This document shows positions 1 through 6,266 of a stretch of 49,559 nucleotides of DNA, one piece after another. The stretch is taken from contig JAJZYP010000003.1 in assembly GCA_021798015.1 (NCBI GenBank), positions 1-49,559 on the forward strand. Direction: 5' to 3'. The stretch comes from a bacterium. GTDB taxonomy: Bacteria; SZUA-79; Acidulodesulfobacterales; Acidulodesulfobacteraceae. The notes under the pieces are model-generated. The model had not been told where the DNA came from and searched no databases. It saw only the letters and a list, made by a program, of their open reading frames with translations. Every line of letters starts with the position of its first letter. Position 1 is the first letter of the stretch. Made by a program: the position numbers and the translations under genes.

Positions 1-28
1 AAACCACCTTCAAGTTATTGTATTGGTC

Positions 29-1280
29 TAACCCCCATATTGTTGGAGTAAATTAAGACACTTTTTTGTTATAATTCACCTTGATAAATAAGTTATCATA
101 AAATACTAATATTGTCAATATGTTTTTTATAACTTTTTTCAATTAAATTTTAGTACCCCCTGCCCTATTAGTTTATTATAAACGGCAAGCCGCATGGTTC
201 AAGGGCGGCGTAAGCCGTGTCGTTATCCGTTTGTATTGCCGCCAACCCTTGAACCGCGCTTTGCTGCCGTTTTAAATAATTATTAAGGGCAGGGGGATTA
301 TTATTTAAATATTCCTTAAGATAATCTTCCGAAGGTTTATATCCCAACGACGAATGAAGCCTTTCCTTATTATAAAAATTATAATATCTTTTTAATACTT
401 CCTGCAATTCTTCAAACGAATCAAACTCGTATTTAGAGAACAGTTCGTTCTGTATAATAGAATGAAAAGATGTGCCGCCATAAAGGCGGCATTAAAACTT
501 GCTATATGTCCGTTTTCTTCGGGAGTAGATACATGCGTAAATTCCTGATATAACCCCATTTCTTTCAAGTAATCTCTGGTATATCCCGCAATAAATTGCG
601 AACCGTTATCGTTTCTTACGGTAGCGCCCTTTATATAGTATTTGTTAATAACTTAAGTCTAATAAATTTACCGTATCTTTTTTAGTAACGGAAGGTTTTA
701 CGATATAGCCTAAAGCCATTCTTAAAAATACGTCCAAAACGGTAAGAAGAAATACGTTAAGATGAAGACCTTTTATATGAACGTATTTGATATCCATTTC
801 CATAAAAGAAAACGGTTCAGTTGCCGCAACCTTCCTGAACTGGACGAATTGTCTGCCGGATAAGGGTTTTATTTTTTGTCTATGCAATAATTTATTTTCT
901 TTCATAAGTCTGTAAACCTTTTTCTTATTAATATTATAATTATTTTGTTTTAAATATTCTGCCGCCTTAATATAGCCGTAATCTACGAATTCTAACGATA
1001 AAAGTTTCGTTATTTCTTCTACAACCCTCTCACTCCCGACTGTTCCGTCTGCGGTTATGATAACTGAAGAAGGCTTTCTTCCTTTTTTACCCGTTTTCTT
1101 TTTGTATTTGTCCTATCCCGTATTTTCTTAAAGTCTGCGGTACTCCGTTTACCATTCCTTCCTGCAGGATTTGAATCTTGTCCTCATCAGTAAATTTTCT
1201 TCTTGTGTTTAGTCCCATTTTTTAACCCCCAATTGATTTCATTATAGTGTCTAATTTTATTCCAGTCAATTAGGGGGCTA
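29..1280 (-). mobile_element. IS3-like insertion sequence, decayed
   Basis: Two imperfect terminal inverted repeats bound the element. The left end (29-61) begins TAACCCCCATATTG and ends AGACAC. The right end (1247-1280), read on the minus strand, begins TAGCCCCCTAATTG and ends AGACAC. Between them is a broken IS3-family transposase on the minus strand. No clear target-site duplication is visible next to the tips. The right end lies inside a helix-turn-helix ORF, so that gene was hit by the insertion. Base changes in the repeats and several frameshifts show an old, probably immobile copy. Confidence 0.8.
168..1218 (-). pseudogene. IS3-family transposase, multiply frameshifted
   Basis: The reading starts at ATG 1218 (MGLNTRRKFTDEDK, an OrfA-like helix-turn-helix). 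It meets a TAA after KENG and continues in the same frame through an HTH_21-like stretch (KVYRLMKENKLLH) and the first catalytic Asp (EMDIKYVHIKG). The frame is lost near 645, resumes in other frames with the second Asp (RNDNGSQF), and ends with the typical C-terminal block (YNKERLHSSLGYKPSEDY). The last catalytic Glu appears to be Ala (ENGHIASFN, where family members have IES). Frameshifts plus the missing Glu mean no active transposase is made. ORF-track entries 168-407 and 645-905 are pieces of this one gene. Confidence 0.85.
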
Positions 1281-1624
1281 ATACACGATAATAGCCTATA
1301 GACATTATCTCTGTTCCAGACGCGACTAAACCTTGACTCTGTTGTGTAAAAGGAAATATATGTGATGGAATAGCCCAATTCTTTTGATATTTGCCTTAGG
1401 GTATAACCATTTCGCCTCATTCTTCTCATCTTTTCAATATCTACTGGAGAGATAGCCGCGGGAATTATTCGTTTTACTTCGTAACCGTTTTCTTTTAAAT
1501 ATTTGGTTACGGTCTGAGGCGATAAGCTAAGTTCTTTGGCTATTTTATTTGAGCTTAGACCCCTGTCCTTTCGTAAAGCGATTATTTTATCAATAATATC
1601 TTGGCTTAAAGCTTTTTTCGGCAT
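1280..1624 (-). pseudogene. Helix-turn-helix protein interrupted by the IS
   Basis: The ORF track lists 145 residues, but only about the first 114 belong to this gene; the rest is read from the IS end. Two helix-turn-helix units are visible: residues about 10-45 (RGLSSNKIAKELSLSPQTV) and about 60-92 (NGYTLRQISKELGYSITYI). This resembles the DNA-binding part of resolvase/transposase-like or regulatory proteins, but no catalytic domain is left. A GGGGTG sequence precedes ATG 1624. Two copies of a dyad-containing repeat lie just upstream and may be its operators. The other half of the gene would have been left of position 29 and cannot be recognised in the few bases available. Confidence 0.6.
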
Positions 1625-1647
1625 AAAACACCCCGCATAAAATATAG

Positions 1648-1737
1648 AAATTAACTAATAGTTTATATAATAAATAGCATTTTATAGCTTTGAGATACTA
1701 AAAGAATTAAGAATTAAATTAACTAATAGTTTATATA
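1648..1737. repeat. Two 22-bp direct repeats containing a dyad (operator-like)
   Basis: Identical 22-nt copies lie at 1648-1669 and 1716-1737, 68 bp apart. Each contains AACTAATAGTT, an 11-nt dyad with 5-nt arms around one central base. A second shared string, GATACTAAAA, follows each copy (1694-1703 and 1752-1761). They sit directly upstream of the helix-turn-helix gene starting at 1624, so autoregulatory operator sites are a reasonable inference. Confidence 0.55.
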
Positions 1738-1787
1738 TTTTATGATTTTAGGATACTAAAAATCAAGATAAAAATTCATAAAACGGC

Positions 1788-1846
1788 AAAAAAAATCCCC
1801 GCGAGGAGATAAACCGTTTTAGGTTTATCCCGGAGCAGGGATTTAC
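1788..1846 (-). terminator. Rho-independent terminator after the 1888-2343 gene
   Basis: Read on the minus strand, a long imperfect stem has outer arms AATCCC/GGGATT and inner arms ATAAACC/GGTTTAT around a TAAAAC loop. It is followed directly by a run of eight Ts. It lies about 40 nt past the stop codon of the minus-strand gene 1888-2343, the right place for its terminator. Confidence 0.75.
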
Positions 1847-1887
1847 ACATAATATTGATTATAAATTAAATTAAATCGTCGTCGCTG

Positions 1888-2343
1888 TTAATAATTAATT
1901 TCTTTGCAGATAAAATTACCTTCCGCATCAAAAAGAAAGTTATAATCGGTATCTACGTTGTTAAGCCCGGCATATTCCCCCTGGGATGCTAAAACAACGT
2001 ATCTAACCCGACAACCATTACAGAATATATTGACCGCTTTTTTAAAATAGATTCCTTGGTAATAATAATCATAACCATGATACGACATCGTTTGATAAAT
2101 TTTAAGGAGCGCTTTTAATTCTCCTTGAACTTTGCATATTTCAATATAAGCAGATATTGAATCCGTTTTATGTTTTTGCGAGTATTCACAAATCTCATCT
2201 GCTAATGTAAATTCATCATACCACCAGTAATGGTCCGTCATTAAATTAAAAATCTTTAATGCCTTATTTTCTATCAATTTGTCTTCTACTGATAATACGG
2301 TTAAGTTTCTGGACGTAGTTGTCCCATTAATTAAATTTTTCAT
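1888..2343 (-). CDS. Hypothetical protein, 151 aa
   Basis: I do not recognise the family. The start is well supported: AAGGAGAG lies 5 nt before ATG 2343, and a rho-independent terminator follows the stop. The protein is rich in aromatic residues (HYWWYDEF near 38-45, YHGYDYYYQGIYF near 88-100) and has two Cys in FCNGCRVRY near 106-114. No signal peptide or membrane segment is evident. The last third (DTDYNFLFDAEGNFICKEI) reads like a beta-rich tail. It stands alone in the island with its own control signals, so it is probably an expressed single-gene unit, but no function can be assigned. Confidence 0.6.
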   Translation of the reverse strand: MKNLINGTTTSRNLTVLSVEDKLIENKALKIFNLMTDHYWWYDEFTLADEICEYSQKHKTDSISAYIEICKVQGELKALLKIYQTMSYHGYDYYYQGIYFKKAVNIFCNGCRVRYVVLASQGEYAGLNNVDTDYNFLFDAEGNFICKEINY

Positions 2344-2469
2344 AAGTCTCTCCTTTATTGAAATTAAAATTAATTATTGATTGAAATTTTGATTTTTTTT
2401 AGACAAGACGTAAAAAGTCTTGAATATAGAAATAGACAAAAGTCTATTAAAGAATGGGATTAAGAAGTT

Positions 2470-2517
2470 GCCTGTTTAAAATATTTATAATAATCCCTTT
2501 ATAAATATATTGCAGGC
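2470..2517. repeat. Extended inverted repeat / stem-loop
   Basis: Outer arms GCCTG/CAGGC enclose a perfect 10-bp inner stem, ATATTTATAA/TTATAAATAT, around an 8-nt loop. No T-run follows on either strand, so it does not look like a simple terminator. Confidence 0.5.
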
Positions 2518-2752
2518 GGTCGGGTTTTTAGCGCAGAGGCAATTGAAAATCCGAAAAAAATTATTAATAATTTTATTATCTCAAAGTCAAATATTGATGT
2601 CAAGCGTTATAAATTTAAAAATTTTTAAAAAAAGGTAATGCTAAAATCTCGATAAAAATAAACATAGCGAAAAATATATTTTATCAGGCAAAAAACTGCC
2701 CAAAGCCTTGTAAATGTTAAATTTATAATATGTTGCGATTAGACGCTATTTG

Positions 2753-2811
2753 TAGCAGTTCTTATTGATATTTGCCGCCTTTCTGTCGCTATCTTGTCGA
2801 TAGAACTGCTA
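2753..2811. repeat. 10-bp perfect inverted repeat with nested hairpin
   Basis: TAGCAGTTCT (2753-2762) and AGAACTGCTA (2802-2811) are perfect reverse complements 39 nt apart. The spacer contains a nested stem, CTATC-TTGTC-GATAG. A run of seven As lies after the right arm on the plus strand. Read on the minus strand the T-run precedes the stem, so this is not a normal minus-strand terminator. Confidence 0.5.
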
Positions 2812-2831
2812 AAAAAAGTAGAGCGAATAAC

Positions 2832-2860
2832 TTGATTATATTTAGATATAGTGCTATATT
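2832..2860 (+). promoter_or_regulatory. Promoter of the DUF5678/retropepsin pair with overlapping dyad
   Basis: TTGATT (2832-2837) and TATATT (2855-2860) are 17 nt apart, with a TGC extended -10 just before the hexamer. A 14-nt dyad, ATATAG-TG-CTATAT (2846-2859), overlaps the -10, a position typical of a repressor operator. The pair starts at 2899 after AGGAG. Confidence 0.6.
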
Positions 2861-2898
2861 TTAAAGTATGAAGTAATTAATTTTTAGGAGAGGCTAAA

Positions 2899-3087
2899 AT
2901 GGTACAAGTTTTAATCAAAAATAACGACCTTGCCGGAAAATACGTGGCATTGAAAAGTTTTGAAGACTCTACGGTAATCGGTTCAGGCGACAGCCCAAAT
3001 GAAGCTTACGATGAAGCGCAACGGGAGGGCTATAAAGAACCCGTCATTACGTTCATTCCAGTTAAGGATATGGTGCAGATATACTGA
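2899..3087 (+). CDS. DUF5678-like small protein
   Basis: This 62-residue protein has a short beta/alpha pattern (DLAGKYVALKSFEDSTVIGSGDSPNEAYDEA) that I match to the DUF5678 family: a 'KYVAL...VIGSGDS..EAY' core, a helix, then a hydrophobic strand (PVITFIPV). AGGAG lies 8 nt before ATG. Its stop overlaps the next gene's start by one base (TGATG), so the two are translationally coupled. The family has no established biochemical role known to me. Being paired with an aspartic-protease fold suggests it is a substrate, partner or regulator of that protein; this is inference only. Confidence 0.7.
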   Translation: MVQVLIKNNDLAGKYVALKSFEDSTVIGSGDSPNEAYDEAQREGYKEPVITFIPVKDMVQIY

Positions 3088-3488
3088 TGACCGCCGCCGA
3101 TATTCCTTTTACAAAATTTAACGATAACGATATAGCCCGACCATGGTTACCGGTTACAATTCATAATCCGCATACAAAACTATCCATAAAAGTATATGGC
3201 TTAATCGATACGGGCGCCGATGAATGCGCTATTCCTGCTGAATACGCTCCGTTACTGGGTCATAATTTACAAGCCGGTATCCGCAAAACAATTAGCACCG
3301 GCAATGGCGCAACTACTGCTTATGCGCATACATTATGCTTTAAAACGGACAGCATAGAAATTGAGAACGTGTTGATAGATTTCATGCCAAACTTGCATGT
3401 CGTATTATTAGGAGTTAAAAGTTTTCTAAGCAACTTTATTCTTACCGTAAATTATAAAAATTCCACTTTTAGTTTGACTAAACCTTAA
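3087..3488 (+). CDS. Retropepsin-like aspartic protease family protein
   Basis: This 133-residue protein has the single-domain retropepsin layout. The catalytic DTGA motif lies near residues 42-45 in YGLIDTGADECAIP, followed by a glycine-rich flap-like region (ISTGNGATTAY). The second hydrophobic psi-loop motif is VVLLGVKSFL near 106-115. As in viral proteases, one copy would supply one Asp, so a dimer is expected. The start overlaps the stop of the DUF5678-like gene by one nucleotide, with no separate ribosome site needed. No signal peptide or membrane segment is seen, so it is probably cytoplasmic. Such small bacterial proteins are usually annotated 'aspartyl protease family' without a known substrate. 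Confidence 0.75.
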   Translation: MTAADIPFTKFNDNDIARPWLPVTIHNPHTKLSIKVYGLIDTGADECAIPAEYAPLLGHNLQAGIRKTISTGNGATTAYAHTLCFKTDSIEIENVLIDFMPNLHVVLLGVKSFLSNFILTVNYKNSTFSLTKP

Positions 3489-3520
3489 AAATACTTTCAA
3501 ATTTGCGTTTTAAGGTTAGA

Positions 3521-3531
3521 AAGGGGACAGA
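3521..3531 (+). repeat. Possible half REP-like element (GGGGACAG)
   Basis: GGGGACAGATA, just past the retropepsin stop, matches one arm of the GGGGACAG palindromes at 27448 and 38581. No opposing arm is present, so this is at most a remnant and may be chance. Confidence 0.25.
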
Positions 3532-3546
3532 TAGGGTATAAAACCG

Positions 3547-3621
3547 TTAACCTTTTTTATCGCTCTTATCCCGCATTTCGTCCACCGTCTTTTTTAAAGT
3601 TTCCGGCACCGGATGGCTATA
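3547..3621 (-). pseudogene. C-terminal tail of a second tyrosine recombinase
   Basis: Just after, and slightly overlapping, the stop of the recombinase-phosphoesterase fusion, another minus-strand frame reads YSHPVPETLKKTVDEM, then RDKSDKKG and TAA. It aligns with the tail of the intact integrase (YSHLVPETLRKAVDDV), including the catalytic Tyr. The similarity extends a little upstream (NRTKLAKLYSHP versus HRTTQMTKRYSHL). At the DNA level the two copies agree at roughly two thirds to three quarters of positions over about 45 nt, so they are old or non-identical homologues. No other part of a second integrase remains. Confidence 0.75.
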
Positions 3622-5326
3622 TAATTTCGCCAATTTTGTGCGGTTTAAAATCCCCGATTGCTTCCACTGAAACGTTTTTACAGAATGAAGCTATTTTAAT
3701 TGATTGCGAATGTGTGTGACCGTGTATGTTTAAATTACAGTTATAATTTTTAAAAATTTCATAAAGCTCTTTGGTTATCCCGGCAAAATTCTCCATATCC
3801 TCAACGATATCATTTACGACCGGAAAATGCGAAAACATAATCCTCTTGCCGTTAATTTCGGTTATAATAGCATTAGCGTATTTATGTTTTGTGGGTATTA
3901 TATCGTAAGAACCGTCTATAAATAAATGAATGTTTTCGATAACATTAATGCCTAATTCCTTGTAGGTGGCATTATCGGCGTCGTGATTTCCTTTAATCAA
4001 ATAAATCCGACCGTTAAGTTCCTTTATATATTTCGTTATTTTGTTTTTTCCGCCCCAAACGGCATCGCCTAAATGTAGGATATTATCGTTTGCAGATACG
4101 ACGGAATTCCAATTATCTGTCATTTTACAGTCAGCCGCCGCGGTTAAATCAACGTAATTAGAAACATCCCCTTTAGCAGAATTAACCAGAGTGCTTCTTA
4201 ACGGTTCAGACCGCATAATATTTGCGTGTCCAAAATGCGTGTCGGAAATAACGAATGTATTTGCGGCTAACCAAGTTTGCGCTTGCATTACAATATTTTT
4301 TTTGTTAAACACGTCGTCAACCGCTTTACGTAAAGTCTCCGGGACCAGATGACTATACCGCTTTGTCATTTGCGTCGTTCTATGTCCGAGCAGCTCGCCG
4401 GTTATAAAAAGGCTCGTCCCGCCCATAACCATTTTACTTGCAAATACGTGGCGTAGGTCATGAATCCTTAAATCCTTAAGTCCGGCGTTCTTGCAGGCGG
4501 TATGAAAAGAACGCTTAAAATTAGCTAATTTAGCCCCGTTCCTTTCAAATACATACAAACTATCCTGATTTTTTTCGACTTGCCTTAAAAGCTCTTTTAG
4601 GGGCTTTGAAATCGGAATATATCTATCGTATTTAGTTTTAGTTCCTTTAATGGCTATAACGTCGTTCTTTAAGTCCGCGTCGTCCCATTTTAAGTTTAAG
4701 GCTTCGCCTTTGCGGCAGCCGGTAAGGATTAAGAAAGTAATTAAATCTCTTGTAAGCTTATTCGTAGCACCATTAATCAGCTTGTTAATATCGTCGTCCG
4801 ATAAAGTTTTAAGGCGGGATAGTTCGTTAAGTTTTCTAACGCCTACACAAGGGTTCTTATCTAGATAAGTTAGCTCTATACAAAAATTAAAGAAATTTGA
4901 AAGCGTTATAATCTCAAGATTAACAGACCTAAAATTTATTTCGCTTTCTTTTTTGCCGATATTTTTTGGCAAGTTCATAATTTCAAGTTTTCTTTGAAGC
5001 TGGTAATTTTTAATATCAACCGAAGCAATATTATTTAATTCTTTATTCCCAAATATTAATAAGAAATGTTTAGCGGCAACTAACTTACGGTCAAGGTTTT
5101 TACCCTTTTGCTGTTGTTTTATATATTGGTTAAAAACTTCTTTGAAAATATATACGGCTTTGTTTTTAACAGGTATATCAAATCTATTTCTAACTACGTC
5201 GGCATGTATCGCCGCTGCGACTTCCTCGGCGACGGATTTATCTTTGGTCCGACAGGACTGTTGGTAATGCTTGCCGTCGTGCCTAAATTCTACCCAAAAT
5301 ATGCTGCCGCGCTTATAAAGTCTCAT
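3617..5326 (-). CDS. Tyrosine recombinase fused to a calcineurin-like phosphoesterase
   Basis: Residues 1-343 form a complete phage-type integrase: an N-terminal arm-binding-like region, a core-binding region (about 60-165) and a catalytic domain with R205 (TGCRKGE), K230, H289/R292 (HDLRH), H315 (LLGHRT) and nucleophile Y324 (KRYSHL). Residues about 355-569 form a metallophosphoesterase with all metal motifs: DTHFGH (D362, H364), LGD (D421), GNHD (446-449), FSHFP (H500) and HGHTH (535-539). The reading frame is open through the junction (FNKKNIVMQAQTW). An internal ATG at residue 347 could start a separate phosphoesterase, but no ribosome site precedes it. AAGG precedes ATG 5326. Site-specific integration at the neighbouring tRNA-His is expected; the phosphoesterase substrate is unknown. 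Confidence 0.88.
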   Translation of the reverse strand: MRLYKRGSIFWVEFRHDGKHYQQSCRTKDKSVAEEVAAAIHADVVRNRFDIPVKNKAVYIFKEVFNQYIKQQQKGKNLDRKLVAAKHFLLIFGNKELNNIASVDIKNYQLQRKLEIMNLPKNIGKKESEINFRSVNLEIITLSNFFNFCIELTYLDKNPCVGVRKLNELSRLKTLSDDDINKLINGATNKLTRDLITFLILTGCRKGEALNLKWDDADLKNDVIAIKGTKTKYDRYIPISKPLKELLRQVEKNQDSLYVFERNGAKLANFKRSFHTACKNAGLKDLRIHDLRHVFASKMVMGGTSLFITGELLGHRTTQMTKRYSHLVPETLRKAVDDVFNKKNIVMQAQTWLAANTFVISDTHFGHANIMRSEPLRSTLVNSAKGDVSNYVDLTAAADCKMTDNWNSVVSANDNILHLGDAVWGGKNKITKYIKELNGRIYLIKGNHDADNATYKELGINVIENIHLFIDGSYDIIPTKHKYANAIITEINGKRIMFSHFPVVNDIVEDMENFAGITKELYEIFKNYNCNLNIHGHTHSQSIKIASFCKNVSVEAIGDFKPHKIGEII

Positions 5327-5343
5327 ATTTTTACCTTAAAAAC

Positions 5344-5374
5344 TGTATGCGAACTGTATGCGTTTTTGTATGCA
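5344..5374. repeat. Three TGTATGC(G/A) repeats at helical spacing
   Basis: TGTATGCG at 5344-5351 and 5355-5362, and TGTATGCA at 5367-5374, start 11 and 12 bp apart, about one DNA turn. They lie between the integrase start and the tRNA-His 3' end. That is where integrase arm-type sites, excisionase sites or autoregulatory operators usually sit; which of these they are cannot be told from sequence. Confidence 0.6.
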
Positions 5375-5467
5375 AAATTCATTAAAATTACATAAATTTT
5401 ATCAAAATTAAGAAATTATGTCAAGAGAGGTACTTATCAGAAATGCCTTAAATACTGCGGTTTTAAG

Positions 5468-5544
5468 TGGGGTGGATGACAGGTTTTGAACCTGCGACCA
5501 CCGGAGTCACAATCCGGGGCTCTACCAGCTGAGCTACATCCACC
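5468..5544 (-). tRNA. tRNA-His (GTG)
   Basis: The minus strand folds into a full cloverleaf. The acceptor is GTGGATG/CATCCAC with the extra 5' G (position -1) facing C73, the tRNA-His identity mark. The D arm is GCTCAGCTGGTAGAGC. The anticodon stem is CCGGA/TCCGG with loop TTGTGAC, giving anticodon GTG. The T arm is CAGGTTCAAAACCTG and the 3' CCA is encoded. It closely follows E. coli tRNA-His. An integrase gene begins 142 nt beyond the 3' end, so the 3' half is the probable attachment site of the island. Confidence 0.97.
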
Positions 5545-5609
5545 GTAAAAGAAGTGCTATCTATTTTATTTTATCAAAATTCAATTTAAAATTAAATATT
5601 TTTTTAAAT

Positions 5610-6041
5610 TTAAAATAACGCATCTATCCCCAACACCTTTCCTGAACCTGTAAATATTATCACCAATTCGCACATTATAAAGGTAAGATTTATCGCTAAC
5701 TCTGCAGTACCCATCCAGTACATTGCCAGAAGATAATTAAGGTTTAGAAAAATCCCAACAAACCCGGCAATTCCGGTTAAAAACCCTGCCGTCAAAAAAA
5801 TCCCCGCGAATAACTCTCCCATAACTATTAACATGGCAAACAAAAACGCGTTTGGAATAACAAAATGATTTAAAAATATAACGTAAAACCATAATGGATC
5901 ATGATTTGCAAAATATGAAAGTTTACCACGCAAACTGGAAAAGAAAAACGGGCTTAATTTAGAGTGGACGGCATAAAGGAAATAAATACCTATATAAATC
6001 CGCAAAAAAGCATTCCAGACACTTGAATTTTTAGCCGCCAT
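5610..6041 (-). CDS. DoxX-family integral membrane protein
   Basis: This 143-residue protein has four predicted membrane segments (about 10-28, 52-75, 80-105 and 113-135) and the DoxX/DoxD family look (LRIYIGIYFLYAVHSKL at the start, MGELFAGIFLTAGFLTGIAG in the middle). Family members are small inner-membrane proteins. DoxD is a subunit of archaeal thiosulfate:quinone oxidoreductase, while many bacterial DoxX proteins have no proven role. No DoxA-like partner lies next to it, so a thiosulfate-oxidising function is only a possibility. It is divergent from the LigD-type phosphoesterase gene. Confidence 0.75.
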   Translation of the reverse strand: MAAKNSSVWNAFLRIYIGIYFLYAVHSKLSPFFFSSLRGKLSYFANHDPLWFYVIFLNHFVIPNAFLFAMLIVMGELFAGIFLTAGFLTGIAGFVGIFLNLNYLLAMYWMGTAELAINLTFIMCELVIIFTGSGKVLGIDALF

Positions 6042-6253
6042 AAAAATACCTTAACTCATTATCGTTAATTTTGAAATTATATTATGATTTATAATTAATA
6101 ATGCGATGCGCAATAACAAATGATATAATTTTCAAATCTTTCAATCCCAAATTTTATATTAATTTAAATTTTTAATATTTAATATCTTTAATGTTGACAA
6201 TAATATCATTAAAAATTAATTATGTCTATTGCCCCGTAAATTATTTTTTATGA

Positions 6254-6266
6254 TATAATATTTTTG
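6254..6266 (+). promoter_or_regulatory. -10 box immediately upstream of the LigD-PE start
   Basis: TATAAT (6254-6259) ends 6 nt before the GTG start at 6266 and no Shine-Dalgarno sequence precedes that GTG. Transcription from this box would begin at or within a base or two of the start codon, giving a leaderless mRNA. A second promoter candidate, TTGACA at 6194-6199 with a weak TAATTA 17 nt later, lies farther upstream. Confidence 0.4.

Larger units (their letters stand above)
2344..2898. other. 555-bp gene-free region with several hairpins
   Basis: No ORF is supported here. It holds two strong inverted repeats (2470-2517 and 2753-2811), a small GGCA/TGCC hairpin near 2685-2699, and the promoter of the downstream pair at 2832-2860. 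It separates divergent genes (1888-2343 minus, 2899 onward plus), so it must carry control signals for both. A small RNA is possible but unproven. Confidence 0.5.
1..5467. mobile_element. Genomic island, tRNA-proximal end (partial)
   Basis: This stretch carries accessory genes only: an IS remnant, a helix-turn-helix gene, an unknown gene, a DUF5678-like/retropepsin-like pair and a tyrosine recombinase. The recombinase gene starts 142 nt from the 3' end of tRNA-His and points the same way, the usual layout for an element integrated into a tRNA gene. Genes beyond the tRNA are ordinary chromosomal ones. I found no second copy of the tRNA-His 3' end in the window, so the far boundary lies off the left edge. 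Calling it an island is inference from integrase, tRNA and cargo; the element type (phage, ICE or island) cannot be decided here. Confidence 0.7.

Noticed and set aside
29-1280. Target-site duplication at the IS ends
   Set aside because: Bases flanking the two tips (GGTC and ATAC) do not match; with a decayed element the duplication may be lost.
3547-3621. Treating the int-like tail as a functional small gene
   Set aside because: It has no start codon or ribosome site, begins inside the fusion's stop region and ends after 24 codons, so it is a remnant.
5108-5395. 95-aa plus-strand ORF over the integrase start
   Set aside because: It is antisense to the integrase N-terminus with no supporting signals.
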